Positions 23,992 through 33,468 of a DNA stretch of 64,000 nucleotides are shown piece after piece. The notes under the pieces are model-generated. The model had not been told where the DNA came from. It ran no database searches and saw only the letters and a list, made by a program, of their open reading frames with translations. The first letter of the stretch is position 1. The number at the start of each line of letters is the position of its first letter. Origin of the DNA: a virus. The translations under genes and the position numbers were made by a program. The stretch covers positions 1 to 64,000 of the IMG/VR virus record IMGVR_UViG_3300036759_000122. One strand, given 5' to 3'.

Positions 23992-24735
23992 GTGACCACG
24001 CCGCCGGTGCATGCCCCCAGCTACTCGCTGGTGAGCCAGCCGCTGGAGCTGACCGTCCAGTCCGGTGCCGACTGGACCACCACGATGGCGGTGTACTCCT
24101 ACGACGGCATCACCCCGCTGGCGGTGGACGACCCGGTGCTGGAGATGCGCCGGGACCGCACCCCGAACTCGCAGCTGCTGGCCCACCTGGACTCCTCCGG
24201 CCAGGCCGACGGCACCATCGTCATCGGCACCGACTTGGTCTGGCACCTGTCGATGAGCGCGGCGACGACCGCCCAGATCCCCACCGGGCGCGGCTTCTGG
24301 GACGCGTTCGGCACGGTGTCCGGGCAGCAGCTGCTGATCGCCTCCGGCGTGGTGCTGGTGCAGCCCCGGGTCACCGGCACCACCACCAGCTACGTCCCGC
24401 CGACCCCGCCTCCGCCGCCGATCGTGGTGGACACCCAGCCGACCGAGGTCGACCTGGTCTTCCCGGCCGGGGACGACCTGTACCTGGACCTGGCGCTCAC
24501 CGAGGACGACGGCTCACCGGCCGACCTGTCCTCCTCCTCCGCGACCGCCGTGGTCACCACATCGACCGGCCAGGTGCTGGCCAGCTTCGACACCTCGATC
24601 ACCGACAACATCGTGCATCTGCACCTGGCCGCCGCCGACACGCAAGATCTCCCCGCCTCGGCGAGGTGGAAGTGCACGGTCACCGCGCCGGACGAGGTCG
24701 AGACGGTGGCGGCCGGAAGCGTGCGGGCGACCTGA
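23992..24735 (+). CDS. Baseplate/fibre-like protein with duplicated beta domain
   Basis: The GTG start is 1 base after the upstream stop. The 247-residue product contains two related beta domains joined by a Pro-rich linker (PPTPPPPP). Each has [10 protein letters not shown] or [10 protein letters not shown] followed by a strand-rich segment and a final WDAFGTVSG- or WKCTVTAPD-type strand. This resembles the N-terminal beta domain of BppU-type baseplate upper proteins. It probably supports the collagen fibre encoded next. The stop overlaps the next ATG by one base. Confidence 0.6.
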   Translation: MTTPPVHAPSYSLVSQPLELTVQSGADWTTTMAVYSYDGITPLAVDDPVLEMRRDRTPNSQLLAHLDSSGQADGTIVIGTDLVWHLSMSAATTAQIPTGRGFWDAFGTVSGQQLLIASGVVLVQPRVTGTTTSYVPPTPPPPPIVVDTQPTEVDLVFPAGDDLYLDLALTEDDGSPADLSSSSATAVVTTSTGQVLASFDTSITDNIVHLHLAAADTQDLPASARWKCTVTAPDEVETVAAGSVRAT

Positions 24736-25880
24736 TGGCCCGCCACGTTGTCGTCACCACCCCGGAGGACAAGACCGCCTTCCCGTACACCCCGGGACCG
24801 CAGGGTCCACCCGGTCCGCCCGGGCCACAGGGCGATCCGGGCCCTACCGGTGATCCGGGCCCGACCGGACCCCAGGGTGCCACCGGCCCGGCAGGCCCGG
24901 CCGGTCCGAAGGGCGCGGACTCGACCGTTCCGGGCCCGCAGGGTGTCATGGGCCCGCAAGGCCCGGTGGGGCCACAGGGCCCGAAAGGTGCCGACTCCAC
25001 CGTCCCGGGGCCGCAAGGCATTCAGGGCCCTGCCGGTGCGACAGGCCCTACAGGGCCGACCGGGGCCGACTCGACGGTGCCCGGCCCGACCGGCCCGGTA
25101 GGTGCCACGGGGTCCACTGGGCCGCAGGGACCGAAAGGGGACACAGGTTCCCCCGGTGCCCAGGGCCCGCAAGGTGCCACCGGCAGCCAGGGACCGACTG
25201 GTGCGACCGGGCCCCAGGGTCTGCAGGGGCCGAAAGGAGACACCGGCGACACCGGTCCGCAAGGACCGTCCGGGTCGTCCTCGAACCTGTTCTTCTACCA
25301 GTTCTCCACGTCCACATCCGAACCGCCGACCGGCAGCCAGATCAGGCTGAACGCCTCCGACCAACTGGCTGCCACCAAGATGTGGGTGGTCAACACCACC
25401 ACGGACGGGCTGGACGCCTCGGTCCTTTTCAGCCAGGCGGACGCGACATCACGGCTGTACCTGCAGGACGCGGACGACCACACCAAGTACCAGGTCTACA
25501 ACCTGACCGACGTCGGCATTGCCAAGAGCGGCTACTTCGAGTTCCCGATCAACTGGAACCGTGGTGGCAGTGCACTCACCGCGCAGAAGGTCGTGTTGGG
25601 TGTCGTCAACACCGGGGCACAGGGTCCACAGGGACCACAAGGACCGAAAGGCGACACGGGGGCCACCGGGTCGACCGGTGCGACGGGACCTGCTGGTGCC
25701 ACCGGTCCGGCCGGTCAGAGTGCGGGGATGTACGCGATCCGCTACACCGGCACCCAGCCGCTACGCAACACGGTCACCTCCGACACCACCGCGCCGGTGT
25801 TCTGGTACGCCGCCACCGCGCCGACCATCGGTTCCGGGTACGCCATCTCCGGGCTCGACTACTGGGTGCCCACAGCCTGA
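24735..25880 (+). CDS. Collagen-like tail fibre protein
   Basis: The 381-residue product has an N-terminal strand, then a long Gly-x-y stretch (about residues 20-178) with repeated GPQGP, GPTGP and GADSTVPGP units. A globular beta domain follows ([18 protein letters not shown]), then a second short collagen run ([16 protein letters not shown]). A C-terminal tip ends [14 protein letters not shown]. This is a classic phage fibre layout. The start overlaps the upstream stop by one base and the stop overlaps the next ATG by one base. Confidence 0.85.
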   Translation: MARHVVVTTPEDKTAFPYTPGPQGPPGPPGPQGDPGPTGDPGPTGPQGATGPAGPAGPKGADSTVPGPQGVMGPQGPVGPQGPKGADSTVPGPQGIQGPAGATGPTGPTGADSTVPGPTGPVGATGSTGPQGPKGDTGSPGAQGPQGATGSQGPTGATGPQGLQGPKGDTGDTGPQGPSGSSSNLFFYQFSTSTSEPPTGSQIRLNASDQLAATKMWVVNTTTDGLDASVLFSQADATSRLYLQDADDHTKYQVYNLTDVGIAKSGYFEFPINWNRGGSALTAQKVVLGVVNTGAQGPQGPQGPKGDTGATGSTGATGPAGATGPAGQSAGMYAIRYTGTQPLRNTVTSDTTAPVFWYAATAPTIGSGYAISGLDYWVPTA

Positions 25881-27202
25881 TGGTCGTTTACACGGTCTTC
25901 AACCAGGCCAGTGTCGGTATCACGTCCAGCGCCGGGGATACCTCCGGCTACACCATGGCGATGACCTTCAAGGTCATCCAGGCCGCCGCGCTCACCGGTA
26001 TCTGGTTCTTCTCGCCGCCGGGTGCGGCGCACCTGCCGGTCACCTGCGGGGTGATGCGCGACTCGGACCAGGCCACCGTCGCGGTGAACAGCGCCCCGTC
26101 CTGGTCCGGCGCGGCAGGCTCCGGCTGGGTGAAATGCAGTTTCGACGGCTCGGTCACGCTGTCCCCGGCGCAGAGCTACAAGGCGTGCATCGTCGCCCAT
26201 TCCGGGTTCGACACCTACGGCGCGTCGGCGTTCTACTGGTCCGGTGCCGGGGCGGGCGCGAACGGGATCGTCAACGGGCCGCTGTACGCACCGGGCGCGG
26301 CGTATGCCAGCCCCGGCCAGGACTCGTTCGTCGGGCAGTCGACCGACACGCTGAGCTTCCCGACCGGCTCGTTCCACGACGGCAACTACGGCATCGACGT
26401 CGAGATCAGTGCCACCGTCGTGCCGTCCACGACGACACTGCTGGCCGCGTACTCCTTCGACGCCTCCAACGGTGCCGACGACTCCGGCAACGGGCACACC
26501 CTGACCGACACGACCGGCGGGCACGTCAGCTTCGTCACCGGTAAGGACGGCACCGGCAAGGCGATGCATGGTGATGGTGCCGGTGGGTTGGGTGCGGTGT
26601 CGTTCGGGCAGGCTGACTCGACCTCCTGGCTGAATTCGTCGGTCGGTGACCAGATCACGATCATGGCCTGGGCGAGCGTCAGTCCCGACGAGCACCCGGT
26701 CATCTCCTGCGGCAATACGGCGGACTGGGTCGACAACCTCGCATTGTGGATCATCGGCGGCAACATGTACGTGCTGGTGCCTGACTCCACTGCGTCACAG
26801 GCCACCCACGGAAGCTTCACCGCGAACACCTGGACCCACTTCGCCGTGGTCTACAACTCGGTGACCGGGGTGGTGCTGCTCTACATCAACGCCATCCTCG
26901 CGGCGGACACCGTGATCTCCGGCGTACTGAACTTCCCCAGCGCGAAATTCACCGTCGGCACCACCGCCGTCTACACCAGCGACAGTGTGGTCAACGGTTC
27001 GGTCGACGATGTCCGGGTCTACCACGGTGCCTTGACTGCGGCCCAGATCGCGACCTGCATGAACACCTCGGTCGGTACCAAGGCCGACCCGCTGGTGACG
27101 GTGGATCTCAAGCGCGCCACCGGTTCGGGATGGGCAGACACCGGGATGCAACTGGCCGGGTCGAGCGGCTGGGCGTCGGTGAAGGCACCCAAGCCGCTCT
27201 GA
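25880..27202 (+). CDS. Fibre-associated protein with LamG-type lectin domain
   Basis: The ATG at 25880 is coupled to the collagen gene (TGATG). The 440-residue product has an N-terminal domain with VGITSSAGDTSGYTMAMTFK and a body resembling DUF4082. A LamG/concanavalin-like domain covers about residues 190-395 (LLAAYSFDASNGADDSGNGH, WASVSPDEHPVIS, WTHFAVVYNSVTGVVLLYIN, DDVRVYHGALTAAQI). A short tip follows. LamG domains bind sugars, so this is a receptor-binding candidate. It converges on a leftward gene one base away. Confidence 0.75.
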   Translation: MVVYTVFNQASVGITSSAGDTSGYTMAMTFKVIQAAALTGIWFFSPPGAAHLPVTCGVMRDSDQATVAVNSAPSWSGAAGSGWVKCSFDGSVTLSPAQSYKACIVAHSGFDTYGASAFYWSGAGAGANGIVNGPLYAPGAAYASPGQDSFVGQSTDTLSFPTGSFHDGNYGIDVEISATVVPSTTTLLAAYSFDASNGADDSGNGHTLTDTTGGHVSFVTGKDGTGKAMHGDGAGGLGAVSFGQADSTSWLNSSVGDQITIMAWASVSPDEHPVISCGNTADWVDNLALWIIGGNMYVLVPDSTASQATHGSFTANTWTHFAVVYNSVTGVVLLYINAILAADTVISGVLNFPSAKFTVGTTAVYTSDSVVNGSVDDVRVYHGALTAAQIATCMNTSVGTKADPLVTVDLKRATGSGWADTGMQLAGSSGWASVKAPKPL

Positions 27203-27203
27203 C

Positions 27204-27341
27204 TCACGAGTGGATGCGGATCTTCTTCGGCAACGGGTGTTTCTTGTCCTCGTCGGGGAGGTATTTCTCGATCAGCCTGGCGAGGATGATGAAGAAGAAA
27301 CTCGAACCGGTCATGACGATCGAGGTGAGGGCGTCACTCAT
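27204..27341 (-). CDS. Small single-pass membrane protein
   Basis: The leftward ATG at 27341 follows GGAG. The 45-residue product has a hydrophobic helix (ALTSIVMTGSSFFFIILARL) and a basic end (DKKHPLPKKIRIHS). It lies alone, facing the fibre genes, next to the gene-free region. Function unknown. Confidence 0.55.
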   Translation of the reverse strand: MSDALTSIVMTGSSFFFIILARLIEKYLPDEDKKHPLPKKIRIHS

Positions 27342-27636
27342 TGCACTTGCTCCACAGCATTTGGGGGATTCCACGGAACCCGGCAGTGCACATGGAGTCC
27401 AGGTTGATCCGGGCAGGGCTGCAGCATATGTCGTCCCAGCCGCTCGATTGAACAAAGATTTTACAAGTGGAGCAAGATCCTCTAAAGACAGCCCGGGACG
27501 GCAGTCCTCTAGACCAATTCACAGGCGTCTGCGGCCTGGTTGGTCGATCAACGAAACCGCAAGTGTGACCTCCGCCACAATGAGATCACTGCGGCAACGG
27601 GCCCGGATTCGTCGAACCGTTTAGAATGATGCCGCC
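27342..27636. other. Gene-free spacer
   Basis: About 295 bases of ordinary, less G+C-rich sequence lie between the small membrane gene and the pentamer island. Open frames here have no ribosome site and no protein-like composition. I found no tRNA cloverleaf. It must hold the promoter of the leftward gene, but no clear boxes stand out. Confidence 0.5.
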
Positions 27637-28197
27637 CATGGCACGGCTTGGCCGGGCATGCCTTGGCGCGGTTTGGTTCGGCAGTCAGGGCGCGGCCTGG
27701 CCCGGCGCGGCTGGTCAAGGCTTGGCCTGGCATGGCAGGCGCGGCAACGGCTAGGCAGGGCTTGGCCGGGTTTGGTCAGGCTTGGCATGGCAGGCAAGGC
27801 GGGGCCCGGTTAGGTACGGCGAGTTAGGGCGGGGCAGGGCACGGCAGTCGCGGCAAGGCTAGTTAGGGTTCGGCCGGGCTTGGCCGGGTTTGTCAGGGCA
27901 GTCGTGGTTCGGCCCGGTTCGGCTAGTCGGGGCCTGGTTGGGCACGGCAGGCATGGTACGGCTTGGCGAGGCATGGCAACGCAAGGCGAGGCGCGGCAGT
28001 CGGGGTTTGGCTTGTCGCGGCCAGGCACGGTCCGTCCCGGCTCGGTAGTCGTGGTGCGGCTGGGTCCGGCAGGGCTAGGTGCGGCGCGGTGCGGCAGCCG
28101 TGGTTGGGCATGGTTCGGCAAGTCCAGGCTAGGCAGGTCGCGGCAGGCAAGGGCAGGGTCTGGCGGGTTAGGGCGCGGTTGGGCGTGGCAGGGCCCC
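27637..28197 (+). repeat. Pentamer-periodic repeat island, GGCNN type
   Basis: About 560 bases are built of 5-base units with GGC in a fixed phase and two variable bases (ggcac ggctt ggccg and so on), with occasional units changed or shifted. There is no exact tandem unit, only the period. Frames across it lack stops because of the composition and are not genes. The island ends at a hairpin at 28193-28223. Confidence 0.85.
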
Positions 28198-28223
28198 GGT
28201 TCTTCACTAAGTGGAACCGGGGC
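28193..28223 (+). terminator. Strong hairpin at the end of the GGCNN island
   Basis: GCCCCGGTTC at 28193-28202 pairs with GAACCGGGGC at 28214-28223; an inner CAC/GTG pairing extends the stem. No T-run follows, so it may be a transcription barrier or a structural boundary of the island rather than a true intrinsic terminator. Confidence 0.5.
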
Positions 28224-28244
28224 TCGTGTCATCATGTGCCGGTG

Positions 28245-28460
28245 ATGCACGAGCCCTGCCCGTCCTGCGGACACGCGATCATCGACCACCTTCCGGGCGG
28301 GTGTAGCAGATGGGACTCGGTGTGGGAACCATTCCTGAAGTACTACCGAAGGGTGTGGTGCAGGTGCCGACAGAATCTCGCTGTTACCCCACCGGCATCG
28401 CCCCGCAGTCCGGAGATGTACTCGGCATCTACTGCGACAAGTGTGATCACACCAACGTGA
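28245..28460 (+). CDS. Small CPSCGH-containing protein
   Basis: The ATG at 28245 starts a 71-residue frame. Its first 43 residues (MHEPCPSCGHAIIDHLPGG, WEPFLKYYRRVWCRC) look like a zinc-binding protein, while the end looks like shadow sequence. It overlaps the next frame by about 150 bases. One of the two frames may be truncated or the pair may be joined by a frameshift. Confidence 0.45.
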   Translation: MHEPCPSCGHAIIDHLPGGCSRWDSVWEPFLKYYRRVWCRCRQNLAVTPPASPRSPEMYSASTATSVITPT

Positions 28461-28609
28461 TCCACCGGCGCGAGGACGGCCAGTGCGCCGCCTGCCGCAC
28501 CGAGGCGATGACCGACGAGTTCATCGCCGACGCGGCCAGGGAACTGCGGGATGCCTGGAACGCCCTGTTGGCCAGCGCGGAGAAGCGCCAGGGCAATGTC
28601 CTGAACTGA
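28310..28609 (+). CDS. Small zinc-ribbon protein
   Basis: The 99-residue frame contains CDKCDHTNVIHRREDGQCAAC, a clear zinc ribbon, then a helix (DEFIADAARELRDAWNALLASAEK). The start is uncertain; in-frame GTGs at 28355 and 28358 are alternatives. Its 3' end contains the TGTCC half of promoter-like element copy 2. Confidence 0.6.
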   Translation: MGLGVGTIPEVLPKGVVQVPTESRCYPTGIAPQSGDVLGIYCDKCDHTNVIHRREDGQCAACRTEAMTDEFIADAARELRDAWNALLASAEKRQGNVLN

Positions 28610-28627
28610 GGCACGCGCCCGAAGTAG
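28597..28627 (+). promoter_or_regulatory. Promoter-like element copy 2 (TGTCC-N19-GAAGTAG)
   Basis: TGTCC at 28597-28601 and GAAGTAG at 28621-28627 are separated by 19 bases. They straddle the upstream stop codon, and the element ends 21 bases before the GTG chosen for the second polyvalent gene. Confidence 0.6.
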
Positions 28628-28648
28628 GGGATGGCTTCGGGAGGTCGC

Positions 28649-31600
28649 GTGCTGCGCCACGAAACGCGGGGATGGCAGAAGCACTCTGCCACCGACCCGG
28701 CCGACTACTCCGACTTCAAGGTCGGCGACCGGGTGATGACCTGTGACGGGTTCGCGGGTCAGGTCGTCGCGGTGGCCGACGGCCTGTACCAACAGACCGA
28801 GGCGTACACCGTAAGGCTCGACAACGGGATGGGCGGCGGCGATTACCAGGAGGGCCAGCTCTGGAAGGCCCCGGCCCGCTCGGCTGCGCGCGAGAATGGC
28901 GAGCCTGATCTGGAGCCGGTGGAGGCCGGGGAACACGTCTCGGCCGCGTACTACTACCCTGAGCTGGGCACCGTCTTGGACGACCGGCCGCCGATCGAAC
29001 GGATACGGGTGTTCGCCGCGTTCGTCGCCGCCGACACCACCGACGAGGACGACCCGCAACCGGAGGACGAAGAACCGGTCGAGGATGTCGACGAGGCCGA
29101 ACAGGGTGCGGAGGGTGCCGACCAACCCGACACCTGCTCGTACTGCGGCAACGACTCCTTCAAGGACTTCCAGGACACCGGGCGCGGTACCCGGGCCCGG
29201 TGCGCGCAGTGCGGCGGCACCATGGTCAAGCCGCACGACGGCGTGCAGTGGTCACCGGAGTTCCCCAACTCGCCGGAGAACGCCGCCTCCCGCCAGTCCG
29301 ATTTCCGCTCGGTGATCAACGACCCGCGCGCGGTGCACTCCTCGTTGGGGGTGGCCACCGGCGCGTTGTCTGCCCCGTGTGAGACTCCAGGTGCGCAGTA
29401 CTCCACTTCGGTTGGACCCGACTCGGTAGGAGTGGAGGTGCACCTGCCGTTTGAGCTGCCGGTGGAGACCAAGACCGAAGCGCAGGACTTGGAAGCCCGT
29501 ATGCACAACGGTATGGAGGCCATCTTGGCTCCCTACTTCGTAGGCCACACCGGTGCGCTCACGGTCGGCGCACTGAACGTTGCCGCCTCCGCCGAGGCCG
29601 GGTACCCGATCTTCACCGGCCTCGCCGTCCCGGACCTGCCCGAACCTCACTTCGAGTTCATCGCCACCTGGGCCGATGTGCGGGCCAAGGCGGTGCGGAT
29701 CCGCAAGGAGGGCGGGGTTCGGATCCTGGCTGCGAATGGCACCGGCGCGGTCGGTGAGGTGGACGGCGACAACTCGATCTATGAGACCGAGTTCAACTAC
29801 GTGCCCGGCACCAAGCGGGTGGCCTACTGGCACTGCGGTTGCCCGTGGAGCGCCTGGGCCAACAAGGAGCGTTTCGATGGTTTCAAGAAGTTCCAGAACC
29901 GACCGTGTTCGCACAATCTCGCACTTCGGTTCGAGGTAAACGCACGCGGCATGTTCGGCCGTGAGGTCACTCCCGACGAGGACCGGCTCCCTGGCCAGTA
30001 CCAGCGTTCCCCGGTGCAGGTGCAGTATCAACGGCCGGACGAGAAGTACCCGGAGGGTCGCGACCTGCGGCGGCGGACCGTGCCGCCGGGCAATGTGCGT
30101 ACCGAGTGGGGTCCTAGTTCGCGAGTGAGGGTCGAGGGATCTTATGATGACCCGGCGACGTGGCTAGGCGTGGCCAGGCTAGGCGAGTCAGGGCCCGGCA
30201 CGGCGAGGCACGGCATGGCAGGACAGGCTGGGCTGTCGCCGGTTCAGGCTTCCTGGATCGGCGACAACCCCGACGAGCCGACGTTGCACTGGCGCGCGCC
30301 GAATCTGCGATACGAGGTTCACATCAAGAACTACATGCCCAGCCGGGACCTGCGTGAGGGGTACGGCGCGGTGCCGCACCAGTACGTGTCGTTGCATGAG
30401 AACGATCTGCACAACCCGCACGCGAAGCCTTCGATCCGCAGTGTCGAGAACGGCGAGCTGCGCGCCGTCGACCAGTTCGGCAACCGGCCCGGCAAGCCGC
30501 CTGCGCATGTGATGCGGCACATCAACGACGCCATCGACCAGGTGCGCCAGCACGCCGACACACACGCCGACCTGTACGGCCAGCTCGCCGAGCAGCAGGA
30601 CATCCGTGACGACCTGGCCGCCGTGCCGCACCGGATGCAGCAGGAGGAGCGCGGCCGGGCGATGTTCGAGAACCTGCTGCGCAGCGCCGAGGAGCGTGGC
30701 GAGCACGAGGCGGCGCTCACCCCGGCGCACGAATGGGCCAGACTGTATCTGGCCGCCGGGGCGGGGACTCCAGCCACAGCCCTGGTGGCCCTCAGATCGT
30801 TGGGAATGGCCCACGAGGCCGCCCGAGGTGTATTGGACTACGCGACCTCGTCCTGGGCCGCCTGCGGCGTTCTGGTGTCCGGGGAACCGGACACCATCAT
30901 CGACGTCGACCCGATCGCCAAGACTGCCGTGCTCTATGACGGCCGGACGGTCGACACCGATCTGGTGCGGTATGCGGCCAGTCATCCGGAGGGCGAACAC
31001 CTCCGGCATCGACGGCGGCATTTCGCACCGTCCTACGCCCCGGCCTACGGGATGGCCTGGTGCCCGTGGTGTCTCGGCGACGGGTGCGAGCGGTGTGACG
31101 ACAACGGTCAGGTGCCCGCCGACTCCCAGGACGCCGCCGCCGGTGCCGATACGGGTATGGGCGGCACCGACGGCGGCACCACGGCGGCCCTGCAGGAACA
31201 ACCCGATTTCGGTGACGACCTCTCTGGCGGTGAGGAGGATTTCGTCGGTGATCCCGCCGACGGTTCGGGGAGCCAACAGGTCACCGGCATGTGGCACCAG
31301 GCCGACTACGAGGTCGGCGGGTTGGCCGCCGCCGGTCCCGCGCCGTCGTTCCGGCGTCGCACGCCGCATTCCGAGTCGGATAATCCCGGGTCGACCGGAT
31401 TCGCGACCTCCGCCGACCCGACCAACTGGACCTCCACGGTCGCCTCGCCGTCCAATTTGACCAACTGGAACGCGTCGTTGCACACCGCCAAGCAGGGCGA
31501 CGAGGTGACGCATGCCGGAGTGGCGTTGAAGGCCGCAGACACCGGCAGGGTGCTGATGATCCAAAGGTCTAACAAGGACGAGAAGGATCCGGCGCGCGGT

Positions 31601-32782
31601 ACCTGGGAGTTCCCGGGTGGGAGCCTCGAAGACGGTGACTCCACCTCGTTGCACGGTGCCATCCGGGAGTTCGAGGAGGAGGTCGGGTCGAAGTTCCCTG
31701 AGGGTGGCCACCTGACCCACGTGCATCGCAACAAGAACTATGTGCTGCACACGGTGGTTGTGCCGGAAGAATCCTCGATCAACTTCGCGGACGGCCGGAA
31801 AACCGTCAACCCTGACGACCCGGACGGCGATGATCACGAGCAGTCGGCATGGTGGCAGATCGGCGACGCGCAGAAGAACCCGGCGTTGCGCCGCGAGGTG
31901 AAGAAAACCCCGTGGGACGAGATCAAGAAGGCGGCGAATGTGACCTCGGTCACATTGTCAGGGGGTAATGGGGTCGCCGGTACCTATAAGCCCGCAGGGC
32001 GTACAACGGCCGAGCTGCGCAGCGACCAGGAGAAGGTCCTGGACCCGGACTGGAAGACCGGGTACACCCACGCGATCGACGACCAGCCCTATCAGCTGCC
32101 CGACTACACGCCCGGTGAGGGCGGCTTCATGCGGGCCACTCGGTATGCCCAGGGGTACTCCGACGGGCGTGACGACCAGGGCCAGAAGTGGGGCGTCCTG
32201 CACGACATCCCCGAACCCGCGTTGCCGTCCACCGACGGTGCCAGCGAGGACGCCGATGATATGAGTATCGGCGGCGACGTCCCGAGCGGGGCGCAGCCGT
32301 GGCAGGAGCCGGACGCCGGGTTGCCGGTGGACCGGGACGAGCCGTGGGGCTTCGAGCAGGGTTATCCACCGCAGGGCGCACACCTTGTGGACGCCGATGA
32401 CACCTCCACCGCCTCCGACGACCTGTCCAACGTGCCGTCCAGCACGCCGGACATCACCGCCAACGCGGTGTTGGCGCAGTTCTGGAAGTCGGCCGGAGGC
32501 GCGGCATTGCGCGCCGACGTGACCGAGGGCAAGAACTCCGGCCCGGCCGGTGAATCCACACCCGGCCGGGCCGATGACATCACCGACGGTGACATCGCCG
32601 CCACCGCGCGGGCGGTGTTGGCCAAGATGGGGGCCAAGGACTTCTCCTTCGCCGAGCAGCGCGAGCTGATCGACGAGGGGTTGACCAGCAACGCGCGGGC
32701 CCGCAACTTCGACGATCTCGACCTCGCAGGCACGCATTACGCGCACATGGCCGACGAGCAGGACGAGGATCTCTGGTTGTGA
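28649..32782 (+). CDS. Second polyvalent protein: SH3-like, zinc ribbons, SWIM finger, Nudix
   Basis: I chose the GTG at 28649 because GGGAGG lies just before it; an ATG at 28631 abuts the promoter-like element and has no ribosome site. The 1377-residue product has an SH3-like start (VGDRVMTCDGFAGQVVAV) and a zinc ribbon (CSYCGNDS...CAQCGG, about 162-190). A SWIM-type finger follows (CGCPW...CSHN, about 394-421), then a pentamer-repeat insertion (about 505-530), a helical region, and CPWCLGDGCERC near 805. A Nudix hydrolase domain covers about 949-1078 (WEFPGGSLEDGDS, REFEEEVG). Nudix enzymes cleave nucleoside diphosphate-linked compounds; the box has one extra residue and Asp for the first Glu, so activity is uncertain. 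The architecture fits an injected polyvalent protein (inference). Confidence 0.75.
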   Translation: MLRHETRGWQKHSATDPADYSDFKVGDRVMTCDGFAGQVVAVADGLYQQTEAYTVRLDNGMGGGDYQEGQLWKAPARSAARENGEPDLEPVEAGEHVSAAYYYPELGTVLDDRPPIERIRVFAAFVAADTTDEDDPQPEDEEPVEDVDEAEQGAEGADQPDTCSYCGNDSFKDFQDTGRGTRARCAQCGGTMVKPHDGVQWSPEFPNSPENAASRQSDFRSVINDPRAVHSSLGVATGALSAPCETPGAQYSTSVGPDSVGVEVHLPFELPVETKTEAQDLEARMHNGMEAILAPYFVGHTGALTVGALNVAASAEAGYPIFTGLAVPDLPEPHFEFIATWADVRAKAVRIRKEGGVRILAANGTGAVGEVDGDNSIYETEFNYVPGTKRVAYWHCGCPWSAWANKERFDGFKKFQNRPCSHNLALRFEVNARGMFGREVTPDEDRLPGQYQRSPVQVQYQRPDEKYPEGRDLRRRTVPPGNVRTEWGPSSRVRVEGSYDDPATWLGVARLGESGPGTARHGMAGQAGLSPVQASWIGDNPDEPTLHWRAPNLRYEVHIKNYMPSRDLREGYGAVPHQYVSLHENDLHNPHAKPSIRSVENGELRAVDQFGNRPGKPPAHVMRHINDAIDQVRQHADTHADLYGQLAEQQDIRDDLAAVPHRMQQEERGRAMFENLLRSAEERGEHEAALTPAHEWARLYLAAGAGTPATALVALRSLGMAHEAARGVLDYATSSWAACGVLVSGEPDTIIDVDPIAKTAVLYDGRTVDTDLVRYAASHPEGEHLRHRRRHFAPSYAPAYGMAWCPWCLGDGCERCDDNGQVPADSQDAAAGADTGMGGTDGGTTAALQEQPDFGDDLSGGEEDFVGDPADGSGSQQVTGMWHQADYEVGGLAAAGPAPSFRRRTPHSESDNPGSTGFATSADPTNWTSTVASPSNLTNWNASLHTAKQGDEVTHAGVALKAADTGRVLMIQRSNKDEKDPARGTWEFPGGSLEDGDSTSLHGAIREFEEEVGSKFPEGGHLTHVHRNKNYVLHTVVVPEESSINFADGRKTVNPDDPDGDDHEQSAWWQIGDAQKNPALRREVKKTPWDEIKKAANVTSVTLSGGNGVAGTYKPAGRTTAELRSDQEKVLDPDWKTGYTHAIDDQPYQLPDYTPGEGGFMRATRYAQGYSDGRDDQGQKWGVLHDIPEPALPSTDGASEDADDMSIGGDVPSGAQPWQEPDAGLPVDRDEPWGFEQGYPPQGAHLVDADDTSTASDDLSNVPSSTPDITANAVLAQFWKSAGGAALRADVTEGKNSGPAGESTPGRADDITDGDIAATARAVLAKMGAKDFSFAEQRELIDEGLTSNARARNFDDLDLAGTHYAHMADEQDEDLWL
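30161..30235 (+). repeat. Mini pentamer island (NGGCN) inside a coding region
   Basis: About 14 units of the same 5-base period as the large island lie in frame within the second polyvalent gene. They encode WLGVARLGESGPGTARHGM and so on, at a border between modules. The orientation matches the 27.6-kb island. Confidence 0.75.
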
Positions 32783-33111
32783 CCCGCCCGCAGCGCTGGA
32801 CGCTGCACCCGGACGGTGAGACCGGCGCGAGTTGGGCAGTAGCGCGGGGCAACCGGCCCGTCGCCGCCGGTCTCACCCAGGCGCAGGCGCAACAACTCGT
32901 GCAGTCCCGGATACGTCCCGGGGAACGGGTGTTCAGCGCCGACCGTGACGGCTATCTTACGGAGCTGACACCACGGTCTCGGAGGGGGCGACCGCATGCG
33001 ACTGTTGATCGACCTGTGGGTGGGCCTGTTCGGGACCCGGACGACCCGCCGGAACGCAGCGGTTGGCCGCGCCACGATTGGCGTCGGCACGACTGGGCCC
33101 GCCACACTTGA
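32779..33111 (+). CDS. Hypothetical protein
   Basis: The GTG start overlaps the polyvalent gene's stop (GTGA). The first 65 residues (RWTLHPDGETGASWAVARGN, TQAQAQQLVQSRI) look folded. The C-terminal third is Arg/Asp/Pro-rich and overlaps a second small frame, so the true 3' extent is less sure. Confidence 0.6.
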   Translation: MTRPQRWTLHPDGETGASWAVARGNRPVAAGLTQAQAQQLVQSRIRPGERVFSADRDGYLTELTPRSRRGRPHATVDRPVGGPVRDPDDPPERSGWPRHDWRRHDWARHT

Positions 33112-33118
33112 GCGGTGA
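32996..33118 (+). CDS. Small overlapping ORF of 40 residues
   Basis: An ATG at 32996 follows a good GGAGGGGG ribosome site and encodes MRLLIDLWVGLFGTRTTRRN and 20 more residues. It ends in a GTGA overlap with the next gene, the normal junction style of this genome. It overlaps the upstream gene by 116 bases. Support is the ribosome site and junction only. Confidence 0.45.
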   Translation: MRLLIDLWVGLFGTRTTRRNAAVGRATIGVGTTGPATLER

Positions 33119-33468
33119 ACCCCTTCGTCGCGGCGTTGCCCGACGCCCAGGTGATGATCCGCAACCTGGTTCGGGCCGGGTACGACGCCAGCATTTCGAT
33201 CGTTCATGACCTCTTCGATCCGGACGGACTGCAGTGCCCGATGCGCCGTATCCGCGTCCGGATCGGTTTCGCGCAGGTCGACCAGGTCGTGTTGGACTGT
33301 GATGCGGAAGCGTTCATCCCCGATCCCGGTTTGGTGGAGTGGGTGGCCCGCGAGGCCGTGATGGAGTGTCTTCGTCAATGGCCTGCCGAGCAGGTGTTCG
33401 GTAGTGGGTCTGATTGGTTGTGCAACGAACCCTCGGATCAGAGCAGATTGCCCACGAAAGTAGTGTGA
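33115..33468 (+). CDS. Hypothetical protein
   Basis: The 117-residue product starts at a GTG in a GTGA overlap. It has a helix-strand pattern (AQVMIRNLVRAGYDASISIVHDLF, RRIRVRIGFAQVDQVVLDCD, WVAREAVMECLRQW). The size and setting beside fibre genes suggest a chaperone or adaptor; this is a guess. Confidence 0.6.
   Translation: MNPFVAALPDAQVMIRNLVRAGYDASISIVHDLFDPDGLQCPMRRIRVRIGFAQVDQVVLDCDAEAFIPDPGLVEWVAREAVMECLRQWPAEQVFGSGSDWLCNEPSDQSRLPTKVV

Noticed and set aside
24680-25252. Collagen-like leftward frames (GPCGP and GPVAP repeats)
   Set aside because: They are the antisense reading of real Gly-x-y repeats on the rightward strand; only the rightward frame has a start and globular domains.
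24390-25364. A leftward open frame across the collagen-like gene
   Set aside because: Created by the Gly/Pro codons of the collagen repeats; no ribosome site.
27342-27636. tRNA or small structured RNA
   Set aside because: I looked for a T-arm GGTTC pattern and a cloverleaf on both strands and found none that fold consistently.
27637-28197. CRISPR array
   Set aside because: There are no constant repeats separated by unique spacers; the regularity is a 5-base phase.
27800-28460. Open frames within the GGCNN island
   Set aside because: The 5-base period removes stops in several frames at once; the products are low-complexity Arg/Gly or Pro/Ala strings.
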